The translations under genes and the position numbers were made by a program. A DNA stretch of 64,000 nt, taken from positions 1 to 64,000 of the forward strand of contig NZ_JAGINQ010000015.1 in assembly GCF_017876165.1 (NCBI RefSeq), in the 5' to 3' direction. The notes beneath the pieces were generated by a model that worked only from the letters and a program-made list of their open reading frames with translations, was not told the DNA's origin and ran no database searches. The DNA comes from Azospirillum soli (GTDB lineage Bacteria > Pseudomonadota > Alphaproteobacteria > Azospirillales > Azospirillaceae). The first letter of the stretch is position 1. The number at the start of each line of letters is the position of its first letter. This document shows positions 33,703 to 43,300 of the stretch, piece by piece.

Positions 33703-34984
33703 GGCTCTGGTCGCGGTCTGGCTGGTTGCGGCGCTGGCGGCGGCGCAGGCCATCCTCGGATTCGCGGGGGGCAATCCCGTGGCCGGTGCCATCGGCGCCC
33801 TGGCCGTGCTGCCCTGCGTGGGTGCCATTCGCTGGCTCGGCCTGACCAACCGCTCGCTCGCCAAGGCCAGCGCGGTTCTCGCGGCGGCCGAGAAGGGCGA
33901 CCTTCAGCCGCGCATCCTGCACATTCACGGCACCAGCACGGTCGCCGAGATGCTGCGCACCATCAACCGCCTGCTCGACCGCGTGGAGTCCTTCGGCAAG
34001 GAGGCCAACGCCGCCATGCAGCACGCGGCGGAGGGCCAATATTATCGCCGCATCGTCATGACCGGCATGGTCGGGGAGTTCGGCTCCTATTCCCGCCAGA
34101 TCAACAACGGCCTGGAGGCGATGGACGGCAAGAGCCGGGAGTTCGTGGACAGCGCCACCCGGATCGGCGCCAACATCAAGGAGGTGGCGCAGAGCCTCGC
34201 CGCCAGCGCCGCGCAGCTTGAGGCGGCTTCCTCCTCCATGACCAGCGTCGCGACGGTGACCAGCGAGCAGTCCTTCTCCGCCGCCTCGGCGGCCGGGCAG
34301 GTCTCGTCCAACGTGGACGGCGTGGCCTCGGCGACCGGCGAAGTGTCCGGCGCCATCGGCGAGGTCGCCCAGGGCGTGGCACGCACCGCCGACCTCGCCC
34401 GCAACTCCGTGGAAAAGGTGAGGGAGGCCGACGCGACCATCCGCTCCCTGCTGGCGGCGGCGGACCAGATCGGCGCGGTCGTCCAGCTCATCAACGACAT
34501 CGCCAGCCAGACGAACCTCCTGGCGCTGAACGCCACCATCGAGGCGGCACGCGCGGGCGAGGCCGGCAAAGGCTTTGCCGTGGTCGCGACGGAGGTGAAG
34601 AACCTCGCCAACCAGACGGCCCGCGCGACCGAGGAGATCACCGCCCAGATCGCCCAGGTCCAGTCGGTGACCAAGGACACGGCCGACGTGATCCAGCTGG
34701 TCGGCGCCATGATCCACGACATCGACGAGATCGCCGTCGGCATCGCCGGTGCCGCCGAGCAGCAGAGCGCCGCCATCGACGAGATCAGCCGCGCGATCCG
34801 CGAGGCGTCGGCCGGCGTGCGGACGGTGGCCGACGCGGTCACCCACGTATCCACCGGCACGCAGGAAGCCAGCGCCGCCGCCAGTCAGGTGCTGGCCTCG
34901 GCGGGCGAGCTGTCGCGCCGGGCGGTGACGCTCAACGGCGACATCGACGGTTTCGTGACGCAGGTCTGCGGCGCGAAGCGGTAA
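33677..34984 (+). CDS. Membrane chemotaxis signalling protein (output half of the split Aer-like receptor)
   Basis: 435 residues. Two closely spaced membrane helices (about 8-28 and 34-52) with almost no periplasmic loop, as in Aer, then a HAMP-like region (about 55-105) and a second linker, and the signalling domain with SQTNLLALNATIEAARAGEAGKGFAVV (about 275-301). No extracellular sensor exists, so input must come from the cytoplasm; the overlapping PAS protein is the obvious source. ATG 33677 has AAGGGC upstream, and the 26-bp overlap suggests coupled translation. C-terminal CheR-binding pentapeptide is not apparent. Confidence 0.9.
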   Translation: MTNLSSVSKALVAVWLVAALAAAQAILGFAGGNPVAGAIGALAVLPCVGAIRWLGLTNRSLAKASAVLAAAEKGDLQPRILHIHGTSTVAEMLRTINRLLDRVESFGKEANAAMQHAAEGQYYRRIVMTGMVGEFGSYSRQINNGLEAMDGKSREFVDSATRIGANIKEVAQSLAASAAQLEAASSSMTSVATVTSEQSFSAASAAGQVSSNVDGVASATGEVSGAIGEVAQGVARTADLARNSVEKVREADATIRSLLAAADQIGAVVQLINDIASQTNLLALNATIEAARAGEAGKGFAVVATEVKNLANQTARATEEITAQIAQVQSVTKDTADVIQLVGAMIHDIDEIAVGIAGAAEQQSAAIDEISRAIREASAGVRTVADAVTHVSTGTQEASAAASQVLASAGELSRRAVTLNGDIDGFVTQVCGAKR

Positions 34985-35053
34985 AGCTTTCCACCGCATC
35001 GGGTGCGCGGAAATCGGCGCACCCGGCGCGGCTCATTGGTTATCGAGGCCTCA

Positions 35054-35266
35054 TCACCCATTCGTCGGGTAGAGGTGGGGCTTCAGTTCGGCCCAGGTCC
35101 GGCCGGCCGTGAAGAAGTGTTCGTCGCGCACTTCCTCCACCATCACCCAGACATGCGCGGGGTCGTACCCCAGGTTTTCGGCCACCACGCGGTGGATGTC
35201 CGCCATTGTCCGGCGAATCGCTTCCGGGGATTTCCCTTCCATCGTCTTCAACGTCACCAGCGGCAT
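35054..35266 (-). CDS. 4-oxalocrotonate tautomerase family protein
   Basis: 70 residues from ATG 35266, giving MPLVTLKTMEGKSPEAIRR. After removal of Met, Pro1 is the general base of this family, which moves protons in enol/keto conversions. VWVMVEEVRDEHFFTAGRTW follows the usual second half. The longer start at 35290 would bury Pro1 and lies inside the operator palindrome. It is divergent from an HxlR-type repressor, an arrangement seen for enzymes induced by reactive or aromatic carbonyl compounds. The substrate is unknown. Confidence 0.85.
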   Translation of the reverse strand: MPLVTLKTMEGKSPEAIRRTMADIHRVVAENLGYDPAHVWVMVEEVRDEHFFTAGRTWAELKPHLYPTNG

Positions 35267-35276
35267 GATGCGCTCC

Positions 35277-35307
35277 CATCCTGAGTCCAATTTATGGACT
35301 CAGGATG
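35277..35307. promoter_or_regulatory. Perfect 13-bp palindromic operator between tautomerase and HxlR genes
   Basis: CATCCTGAGTCCA (35277-35289) and its exact inverse complement TGGACTCAGGATG (35295-35307) flank ATTTA. It lies 11 bp before the tautomerase start and 43 bp before the regulator start, where a repressor would block both promoters. Confidence 0.75.
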
Positions 35308-35350
35308 GCGAAGCTGCGTCCGCTTTGCAAGCTCTGATACTCTGCCCGTC

Positions 35351-35806
35351 ATGGAACCGAACGATACCACCCCCACCCCCAACCGTGTCCCTCTGGACAA
35401 GTGCGGTCTTGCCCGCGCGCTGGCGCTGATCGGCGACCGCTGGACCCTCCTGATCCTGCGCGAAGCCTTTTACGGCGTTCGCCGTTTCGAGGAGATGCGC
35501 GCCGACATCGGCGCCCCCCGCACCGTGCTCAGCGAGCGCTTGGCATCCCTGGTTGAAAGCGGCCTGATGGAGCGCGAGCCCTATCAGGAGCGGGGCCAGC
35601 GCACGCGGTTCGAATACCGTCTGACCGCCCAGGGCGCGGACCTGCTTCCGGCACTCGTAGCGCTGATGCAGTGGGGCGATCGCCACCTTGGCGATGGAGA
35701 GCCGCCGCTGGACCTGCGGCACGCCGAATGCGGAGCGTCCGTCCGTGCAGCCCTTGTCTGCGAACACGGCCATATCCTCAGCCATCCGCGGGAACTGCGC
35801 CGCTGA
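35351..35806 (+). CDS. HxlR-family transcriptional regulator
   Basis: 151 residues from ATG 35351. The winged helix-turn-helix shows LARALALIGDRWTLLILREAFYGVRRFEEM, APRTVLSERLASLVESGLMER and FEYRLTAQGADLLPAL, all typical of HxlR/YodB/HypR proteins. C18, just before the first helix, corresponds to the conserved thiol that reacts with quinones or aldehydes in several members. A Cys-containing tail (HAECGASVRAALVCEHGH) could bind metal, which is unusual. It is divergent from the tautomerase with a perfect palindrome between, so repression of that gene and of itself is expected. Confidence 0.9.
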   Translation: MEPNDTTPTPNRVPLDKCGLARALALIGDRWTLLILREAFYGVRRFEEMRADIGAPRTVLSERLASLVESGLMEREPYQERGQRTRFEYRLTAQGADLLPALVALMQWGDRHLGDGEPPLDLRHAECGASVRAALVCEHGHILSHPRELRR

Positions 35807-35958
35807 AGGAAAGTTTCGCGCGAACGTCGGATGAAGTCGCTCGCGCATCGCGGAGTTGAGACAAATTGCCCGCAATGCGCCGCAACGCCCCGTGAAGAAT
35901 TGAATGGCTTTCGACCGCTCTGGTAGACTGCGCCGCAGCGGATTATCGGAGTGTACGA

Positions 35959-37638
35959 ATGAACGGCCTGTTCGCACGCATGTCGATCTCGGCCAAGGTG
36001 GTCGCCCTCAGCCTTGGCGGGCTTTTGGTGCTGGCGGCCGCAACCGTCTTCATGTCGCTCCATCTGGTGCAGAGCGAGATGGCCGACCAGGCCGCCCGCC
36101 GCCAGGAATCCAACATGGCCATCGCCTGGGAGGTGCTGAACCACCTGGGCAAGGAGTTCAAGGTCCAGGACGGCAAGCTGTACGCCGGCCCGACGGTCCT
36201 GAACGACAATGAAGAGCTGGTGGACCGCATTGCCCGCATCGCGGGCGGCGTCGCCACCGTGATCCAGGGCGACACGCGCATCGCCACGACCGTGCGCAAG
36301 CCGGACGGGACGCGCGCTTTGGGTGTGAAGGTCAATCCGGGGCCCGTCTACGACTCCGTCCTGAAGGCGGGAAAGCCCTATCGCGGCGACGCGGAGGTGC
36401 TGGGCGAGGCCTACTTCACCGCCTACGACCCCATCAAGAACGCCCGTGGCGAGGTCGTCGGCATGCTGGTCGTCGGCCTGAAGAAAAGCGAGTTCTTCGC
36501 CATGGTGACGCCGCTGATCGCGATGATCGCGCTGACGGCGGGCTTGGTGGCGCTTCTGGTGTGCGTGGCGTCCTTCGTGCTGGTGCGCCGTCTGCTGTCG
36601 CCGGTGGGGCGCCTCAACGCCGTGCTCGGCCGGCTGGCGGAGCAGGACTATTCGGTCGCCGTGCCGGCCACCGACCGCGCGGACGAGATCGGCTCCATCG
36701 CCCGTGCCATCGTCGCCTTCAAGGACAGCATGCGGCAGGCCTCCACCTTGAAGGCCGAGCAGGAAGCGGCCACGCGGGCGCAGATCGAGCGCGCCCGGCG
36801 CATCGAGGCGTTGCTGCGCGATTTCGAAAGCAAGGCGGAGGAGACGCTGTCCTTCGTCATGAACGGCGCCGACAAGATCCAGAGCACGGCGGAGGACATG
36901 GGCAAGGGCGTCAACCGCACCTCCCACCGCACGCTGGAGGTCGCGCGTTCCTCCGAACGGTCGCGCACCAACATCCAGCATGTCGCGGCGGCGGCGCAGC
37001 AGCTCGCGGCCTCCATCCGCGAGATCGGCCAGCAGGTCGCCTCCTCCTCCTCCATCGCGTCGGAGGCGGTCAGCGAGGCGCAACGGGCCAACGGCATGGT
37101 GCAGGGCTTGGCCGAGACGGCGGAGCGGATCGGGCAGGTGGTCAAGCTGATCACCGCCATTGCCAGCCAGACGAATCTCCTGGCGCTGAACGCCACCATC
37201 GAGGCGGCGCGGGCGGGGGAGGCCGGCAAGGGCTTCGCCGTCGTCGCCAACGAGGTGAAGAACCTCGCCAGCCAGACCGCCAAGGCGACTGAGGACATCG
37301 TCCAGCAGATCGGCGCCGTGCAGCAGGCGACCGGCGACGCCGTGGTCGCGATCGAATTGATCGGCGGCATCATCGAGCGCATGCGCGAGGTATCCGGGTC
37401 CATCGCCGCCGCCGTGGAACAGCAGAGCGCGGCGACCGAGGACATCTCCCGCAACGCCGTTTCGGTCAGCGAGGACACCACCACCGCCGCGCGCAGCGTG
37501 GTGTCGCTGACGCAGGCGAGTGCGTCGTCCTATGGCGCCGCCTTCCAGGTGTTGTGGGCGGCGAAGGATCTGCGCGAACCGGCGCAGGCGTTGCGTGCCG
37601 AAGTGACCACACTGCTGAACGGAGTGCGAAGCGCATGA
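35959..37638 (+). CDS. Methyl-accepting chemotaxis protein with single Cache sensor
   Basis: 559 residues. Membrane helix 1 (about 14-35, VVALSLGGLLVLAAATVFMSL), a periplasmic domain of about 140 residues, helix 2 (about 178-200), HAMP (about 205-255) and a signalling domain with SQTNLLALNATIEAARAGEAGKGFAVV (about 406-432). The sensor contains YAGPTVLNDNEELVDRI and a YFTAYDPIKNARGEVVGMLVVGL ending, which is the common end of sCache_3-type domains. Ligands of such sensors are often small organic acids or amines, but cannot be read here. It precedes a STAS gene by 107 bp with a possible promoter between. Confidence 0.93.
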   Translation: MNGLFARMSISAKVVALSLGGLLVLAAATVFMSLHLVQSEMADQAARRQESNMAIAWEVLNHLGKEFKVQDGKLYAGPTVLNDNEELVDRIARIAGGVATVIQGDTRIATTVRKPDGTRALGVKVNPGPVYDSVLKAGKPYRGDAEVLGEAYFTAYDPIKNARGEVVGMLVVGLKKSEFFAMVTPLIAMIALTAGLVALLVCVASFVLVRRLLSPVGRLNAVLGRLAEQDYSVAVPATDRADEIGSIARAIVAFKDSMRQASTLKAEQEAATRAQIERARRIEALLRDFESKAEETLSFVMNGADKIQSTAEDMGKGVNRTSHRTLEVARSSERSRTNIQHVAAAAQQLAASIREIGQQVASSSSIASEAVSEAQRANGMVQGLAETAERIGQVVKLITAIASQTNLLALNATIEAARAGEAGKGFAVVANEVKNLASQTAKATEDIVQQIGAVQQATGDAVVAIELIGGIIERMREVSGSIAAAVEQQSAATEDISRNAVSVSEDTTTAARSVVSLTQASASSYGAAFQVLWAAKDLREPAQALRAEVTTLLNGVRSA

Positions 37639-37662
37639 TCCGAAAGTTTGACACCCAAAAAT

Positions 37663-37693
37663 TTGACGGTCGAACCGTAGTGTGCGCTATAAC
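37663..37693 (+). promoter_or_regulatory. Possible sigma70-type promoter of the STAS gene
   Basis: TTGACG (37663-37668) and TATAAC (37688-37693) with a 19-bp spacer, slightly longer than usual. It lies about 50 bp before the STAS start codon, between it and the chemoreceptor stop. Confidence 0.35.
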
Positions 37694-37745
37694 GTAAAGT
37701 GGTGGTAGGCCAGGAATCAATGAGCCGGAAAGTGATGGGTGGGAA

Positions 37746-38051
37746 ATGAACTACACCGTCCGTGACCTGGGCGGCGTCCGGGAAATCGACCTGCGGGGGC
37801 AGCTGACCTTTGAAGCCAACGACGATTTTCGCCGAATCATCGAAGGCATGGAGAAGGACAAAATCTCCGACTGCGTGCTGAACCTCGGCAGCCTGGATTT
37901 TATCGATTCGGCCGGTCTGGGGCTCCTGGTGCTGGCCAATAACACCGCCAACCGCTCGCGCGTGCGCCTGAAGCTGAAGCAGCCCAAGGGGCAGGTGCGG
38001 GAGATGATCGAGATCTCCGAGTTCCACACCATCATCCCCTGCGAGTTTTGA
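37746..38051 (+). CDS. STAS-domain anti-sigma-factor antagonist
   Basis: 101 residues, a stand-alone STAS domain like SpoIIAA/RsbV. The phosphorylatable serine is S55 in LGSLDFIDSAGLGLLV, preceded by the edge strand VREIDLRGQLTFEAND. In partner switching this Ser is phosphorylated by an RsbW-like kinase and freed by a SpoIIE/RsbU-type phosphatase. Both partners lie next to it: a PP2C-type phosphatase overlapping its stop region and a receiver-ATPase protein beyond. No sigma factor gene is nearby, so the output may be a protein other than sigma. Confidence 0.92.
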   Translation: MNYTVRDLGGVREIDLRGQLTFEANDDFRRIIEGMEKDKISDCVLNLGSLDFIDSAGLGLLVLANNTANRSRVRLKLKQPKGQVREMIEISEFHTIIPCEF

Positions 38052-38075
38052 TCGCGCGGCAACCGATAAGGGCGG

Positions 38076-38105
38076 TGCGGACACGGGGTGATGCGGACAC
38101 GGTGA
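38076..38105. repeat. 16-bp tandem duplication at the phosphatase gene start
   Basis: TGCGGACACGGGGTGA (38076-38091) is followed by TGCGGACACGGTGA (38092-38105), the same unit with two bases lost. It spans the candidate start codons of the phosphatase gene. Confidence 0.75.
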
Positions 38106-39352
38106 TGGACAGGCAAGCCCCGGCCCAACCAGCGGCCCCGTCTCCGGCCCCTTCCCCGGCCGCGGCCCGGTCGGTCGGCGGCCAGCGGGTGCTGGTGGGC
38201 CAGCCGCGAGCGGGAATCGCGACGGCGCTCCGCCGTGGCCTGGCGGGGATCGGCGTGCGCTATGTGGACGTGGCGCTGGACGTCGCCGGGGTTCTGGCAT
38301 CGGCGGAAGCCGGGCTGCCCGACCTCGTGGTAATCGACCGCGCGCTGCTGGACCACGCACCCGACCTGATCGCGTCGTTGCGGGCCGCCGATGGTGCGCG
38401 GGAGCTTCCCGTGCTGGTGCTGGGTCGCTTCGGATCGGCGGCGGACCGGCGCGCGGTGATGGAACTGGGCGCCACCGACATCCTCGCCCGGCCGATCTCC
38501 CGTGCCGAACTGGCCGCAAGACTGCGCGTTCACCTGGAAAACCGCTCGCTCAACCGATCCCTGCGGGAGGTCATCCGCAGCCTTCAGACCTTCCACACCG
38601 GCGCCGTTCAGCGCATGCAGCTTGCCCGCGACATGCAACTGGCGCTGCTGCCGGACGTCGACGCCTGCCAGGACATCGAACGGCGCTACGCCGTGCGGCT
38701 GGACAGCCATTTCGAATCCAGCTCCGAACTGGGCGGCGACATCTGGGGGGCGCGGGTTCTCGACGAATCGCGCTTCGCCGTTTTCCTGTGCGACTTCACC
38801 GGGCACGGCGTGGCCGCGGCGCTGAACACCTTCCGCCTGCACGCGCTGCTCGCGAAGATCGACCTGCCCGGCGACGACCCGGCGGAGACGCTGGGCGCCA
38901 TCAACCGCCTGCTGGTCGGGCTACTGCCGGAAACCCAGTTCGCGGCGATGCTCTACGCCGTCGTGGACACCGTCGAGGACCGCCTGACCTACGCGACGGC
39001 CGGCGCGCCGAAGCCGATCATCGGCATTCCCGGCCACAACCTGCTGGTGGGGGAGAGCGTCGGCCTGCCGCTGGGCGTGTCGCTGAAGGCCAGCTATCGG
39101 AACCGCGTCATTGACTTCCCGCCCGGTGCCTTCCTGTTTCTGTTCAGCGACGCGCTGTTCGAATCGCGCGATTGGGAGGGCCGTCCCTTCGGCTACGAGG
39201 GCGTTCTCGACCTTGTGCGCTGGAGCCACCGGGATCTGGACGGACAGGGGGAAGGTTCGCTCGCCAAACTGCTCGACCGCTATTTCGACGTCATGCCACG
39301 TCCGCTCGCGGACGATCTGACGGCCCTATGGCTGACGAGGCGAGGGCGTTAG
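38105..39352 (+). CDS. SpoIIE/RsbU-type PP2C phosphatase with degenerate receiver domain
   Basis: 415 residues from ATG 38105; TTG 38048 (overlapping the STAS stop) and GTG 38075 are possible longer starts. The N-terminal receiver-like domain (about 25-140) keeps an Asp in LVVIDRALLD but lacks the acidic pair (VLVGQP instead of VDD) and has Arg for the conserved Lys (DILARPIS). The PP2C domain follows (about 175-415): RDMQLALLPD, SELGGDIWGARVL, CDFTGHGVAAAL, LFSDALFESR and DDLTALWL supply metal-binding Asp residues. It should dephosphorylate the STAS protein encoded just upstream. The broken receiver suggests control by binding rather than phosphorylation. Confidence 0.88.
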   Translation: MDRQAPAQPAAPSPAPSPAAARSVGGQRVLVGQPRAGIATALRRGLAGIGVRYVDVALDVAGVLASAEAGLPDLVVIDRALLDHAPDLIASLRAADGARELPVLVLGRFGSAADRRAVMELGATDILARPISRAELAARLRVHLENRSLNRSLREVIRSLQTFHTGAVQRMQLARDMQLALLPDVDACQDIERRYAVRLDSHFESSSELGGDIWGARVLDESRFAVFLCDFTGHGVAAALNTFRLHALLAKIDLPGDDPAETLGAINRLLVGLLPETQFAAMLYAVVDTVEDRLTYATAGAPKPIIGIPGHNLLVGESVGLPLGVSLKASYRNRVIDFPPGAFLFLFSDALFESRDWEGRPFGYEGVLDLVRWSHRDLDGQGEGSLAKLLDRYFDVMPRPLADDLTALWLTRRGR

Positions 39353-39355
39353 GGC

Positions 39356-40276
39356 TCAGCCCGCCCGCGCCAAATCCACCACGCCGACCACGGTGTTTCC
39401 GGAGCCTTCGTAGATCAGCTCGTCGAAGCTGACCATGCGGGCCAGCGCGATGCCGCGCCCGTGGGTGGCGCTGGACCGGAAGGCATCCACGGCGAGGTAG
39501 CGGGTCCAGTCGAAGCCGCGCCCCTGGTCGGTCACCGTGAAGACGACGCGGGCGTCGTCGCGCGCAACGCGCAGGGTTGCAGTCTTGTCAAGGTTCTCGG
39601 GCAGGGCCAGCCGCCGCTCGATCTCGCCGGACAGCATGCTGCCCATCTTCAGCTCGCTCTTGGCCTCGTAGCCGATGCCCAGGTTGCCGTGCTCGACGGC
39701 GTTCATCAGCAGTTCCATCAGCCCGAAGGCGAGCTTGCGCGTGTTCGGGATGATCGAGGACACGGCGATGGCGAGGTTGTGCGCCTCCTGCGGGGTGCGG
39801 AAATGGAAGGTGCCGTCGCGCATCAGCGCCATGGCGTCGTTGCGCGAACGCACGTCGCCCTGAAGCTTGGTCAGGTGCGCGTAATCCTCCACCGCCGCCG
39901 ATGCGACGGAGCGCAGCAGGTCACCGGCGTAAGGCTTGATGAGGTAGTAGAACACCCCGGCCTGGATGGCCTCGGCGATCTCCGCGCTGCTGTCGGACAC
40001 CGTCTGCATGATGACCGGGATCGCGCCGAGGTCGGGATCGGCCTTCAGCCGCTTGAAGAACTCCATCCCGTCCATGCCCGGCAGCTGACGGTCGAGCAGG
40101 ATGACGTGAATGGTCTCTTGCCGGTCGGCCAGGATCCTCCACGCCTCCTCGGCGGTGGCTGCGCCCAGCGTCCGATAGCCCATGCGCCCGAGATAGCCGG
40201 CGACAATGGCGCGGCTCATCTCCTCGTCATCCACGACCAGAGCGCTTATGGGATCGGCCATTTCGGGCGCTTTCAT
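39356..40276 (-). CDS. Response regulator with RsbW-like ATPase output
   Basis: 306 residues. An intact receiver (about 8-130): VVDDEEMSR, phospho-acceptor in ILLDRQLPGMDGM, and the Lys in YYLIKPYAG. The output is a GHKL ATPase of the anti-sigma type: FGLMELLMNAVEHGNLGIGY as N box, VTDQGRGFDW as G1 and THGRGIALARM as G2. That makes it a candidate kinase of the STAS serine, switched by phosphorylation of its own receiver. It starts 32 bp after the hybrid kinase gene ends, so they form an operon, and it converges with the phosphatase gene with 3 bp between the stops. ATG 40261 is an alternative start. Confidence 0.88.
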   Translation of the reverse strand: MKAPEMADPISALVVDDEEMSRAIVAGYLGRMGYRTLGAATAEEAWRILADRQETIHVILLDRQLPGMDGMEFFKRLKADPDLGAIPVIMQTVSDSSAEIAEAIQAGVFYYLIKPYAGDLLRSVASAAVEDYAHLTKLQGDVRSRNDAMALMRDGTFHFRTPQEAHNLAIAVSSIIPNTRKLAFGLMELLMNAVEHGNLGIGYEAKSELKMGSMLSGEIERRLALPENLDKTATLRVARDDARVVFTVTDQGRGFDWTRYLAVDAFRSSATHGRGIALARMVSFDELIYEGSGNTVVGVVDLARAG

Positions 40277-40308
40277 TGCTGTGGAAAGAGGATTCCACCA
40301 ACCACGGG

Positions 40309-43300
40309 TTAATAAACCGTTCCCGGAGACAAGCCGTATTCCCGCGTGACCTCATCCACCGCCGCGACAAGCTCCTGGACGGCCTCCGGCGGCGGGCCGC
40401 TTCCGCCGAGCCGCCGCGCGTCGGTGACGATCCGGTCGGCGGCCTCGGCCACGCGGTCGAATCCGACGCTGCCGGCGGAACCCTTGATGATGTGCCCTTC
40501 CTGCTCCACCGCGTGCAAATCGCCCTCCTTCATGGCATCGCGCAGCCGGTCGAGATGCACGGCGACGTCGCGGAAGAAGGTGTCCATCAGGTTGGCGAAA
40601 CCGTCCTTGCCCAGGACTTGGCGCAGTTCGTCGAACTTGGGCCGGTTGACCGGCGCGGGTGCGTTCGGGGGCGGGGACGTGCGGGTGCCCCAGCGGTCCA
40701 CGGCGTGCAGCAGCAGTTCCGGGTTGATCGGCTTGGGCAGATAATCGTCCATCCCGGCGGCAAGGCAGGCCGCGTCATCGCCCTGCATGGCGTTGGCGGT
40801 CATGGCGACGATGGGGACGCGCCCCGACGGGCCGCTCCGCCGGCGAATGGTCCGGGCGGCGGTCAATCCGTCCATCACCGGCATCTGCACGTCCATCAGG
40901 ACGAGGTCGTAGGGGATGGCGGCGACGGCGCTCACGGCTTCCTCCCCGTTCGACACTGCTTCGGCGACGTGGCCGGCGCGGCGCAGCAGGGCGAGGGTCA
41001 GCTGCTGGTTCACCGGGTTGTCCTCGGCCACCAGGATGCGGCAGCGCCGGCGCGGCGGTTCCGCGTCGGCAAATGGGTCGCCCGTGGCCAGGACGGACGG
41101 CTGCGGGTCGAACAGGCGGGCGAGGCAGGCGCGCAAGGCGTTGGTGCGGATCGGCTTGACGATCCGCGCGTCCACGGGCGCCACCCCTTCCTCCTTCCCC
41201 TCTGTCCGGTGCGAGGTGGCGAGCGCGAGGCGCAGGCCGTCCAGCGCGCGGGTGGCGCGGATGCGGGTCGCCAGTTCCGGCCCGGTCATGCCGGGCATGC
41301 GGTGGTCGATGATGGCGGCGTGAAAGGCGCGCCCAGCCTCCCGCGCGGCGTGCAGCCGGTCCAGCGCCTCGGCGCCGGAGGCGACGGCCTCCGCCTCGAT
41401 GCCGAAGCCCTTCAGATGGCGCACCAGCAGGTCGCGGTTGACCGCCACGTCATCCACCAGCAGCACCCGCCGCCCGGTCCAGTCCGACGGCGCCAGGGTC
41501 GTCGCGACGGCGTCCGGTCCCCGCCCCAGCGGCAACGTCACCCAGAAGGTGCTGCCGACGTCCGGCGTGCTGTCCACGCCGATGCGCCCGCCCATCAGTT
41601 CGGTCAATCGCTTGCAGATCGCCAGCCCCAGACCGGTTCCACCATGGCGGCGGGCGGCGGAGGCGTCCACCTGGGTGAACATCGTGAACAGCCGCTCGCG
41701 GTCGGGCGCGGCGATGCCGATGCCGGTGTCGCGCACCTCGAACCGCACGTCGCGGCCCCCGGTTCCGGAAGTGCCTTCCTCCGAAACGACGCCTTCCTCC
41801 GAAACAACGATGGTGACGCTGCCCCGGTCGGTGAACTTCACGGCGTTGCCGGCGAGGTTGATGAGGATCTGGCGCAGCCGGCCGGGATCGCCGCGCAACG
41901 GCCCGCGCAGGGAGGGCGGGACGTAGCTGATCAGTTCCAGCCCCTTTGCGACGGCGCGCGGGGCCAGCAGTTCCACCACGCTCTCGACCAGCGGCAGCAG
42001 CTCGAACTCGCTGACCTCCAGGTCGAGGCGCCCGGCGTCGATCTTCGAGAAATCGAGGATGTCGTTGATGATGACCAGCAGCGATTCCGCCGATTCACGG
42101 ATGGTCGTGGCGTAGCTGCGCTGCTCCTCGTCCATCCGGGTCTCCAGCAGGAGACCGGCCATGCCGATCACGCCGTTCATCGGCGTGCGGATCTCGTGGC
42201 TCATGGTGGCGAGGAATTCCATCTTGCTGCGCTGCCCGGCCTCGGCCTTGTCCTTCGCCTCGCGCAGCGTGCGCTCCACCCGGCGGCGTTCGGTCAGGTC
42301 GCGGACGATGGCGGCGAACAGCGGGCCGTTGCGCGTCTTCACCTCCGCCACCGAAAGGTCAAGCGGGAAAATCTCCCCATTCTGGCGGACGGCGTTCACC
42401 TCGCGTGTGAAGTTCACACCAATGCGCCGGGTGCCGCGCGCCACCTCCTCCATGGCGCGGGTGTGGTCGTCGATGTGCCGGGGCGGAACCAGTTCGCGCA
42501 GCGTCCGGCCGACCAGCGCGCCCGGCGGGTAGCCGAAGATGCGGTGCGCGGCGGCGTTGGCGCTTTCGATGGTGCCGTCGGGCCGGGCGGTCAGGATTCC
42601 TTCGACGGCCGTTTCCAGAATGGCGTTCAGGCGGGCGTTGCTCTCCTCCAGATCGGCGCCCTGCCGGTGGACCAGCGCCATGGAGCGGATCAGCGTCACC
42701 GCGAACAGGAGGATCACCAGAATGAAGCCGGCGGTGATCAGGCCGGCGTTGCCGAGGCTGGCGCGCCAGCCGGCCAGTTCCTCGTCCTCACCCCGGCTGA
42801 CGGACAGGACCAGCGGCCACACCGGCGTTGTTCGGTAGGCGGTGATCAGGGCTTGCCCATCCGGGCCGGTTTCCCGAAACACGCCGTGTTCGGCGCTGGG
42901 AAGGTGGTTGCGGAACAGCTCCGACCCCGCCGCCTGCGCGCCGACCCGCTCGGGCGGCAGGGGCAGGCCGGTCAGCAGCACCCCGTCGTAACGGAACAGC
43001 GCCACCATGCCCTGGCGGCCGATCCGGACGGTTTGGAAGATGCTCTGGAAATACTCGGGATTCACGGAGGCGAAAACGACGCCCAGCAGCGCGCCGTCCA
43101 CGTCGTACACCCCCCGGCTCATGGGCAGGGTCCATTTGCCCGAACGATCCTCGCCCGGTCCCACCGCCACCATGTTGCGGCCTTTGACCGGCAGCCCGAC
43201 GAACAGCCCTCTGGGGCGTCCCGGCACATGCCCCCGGAACAGGTCGAGTTCAGCCAGCGACTGGCCGGACAGGGCGGTGTCCTCCGTGCTGGCCACCAGC

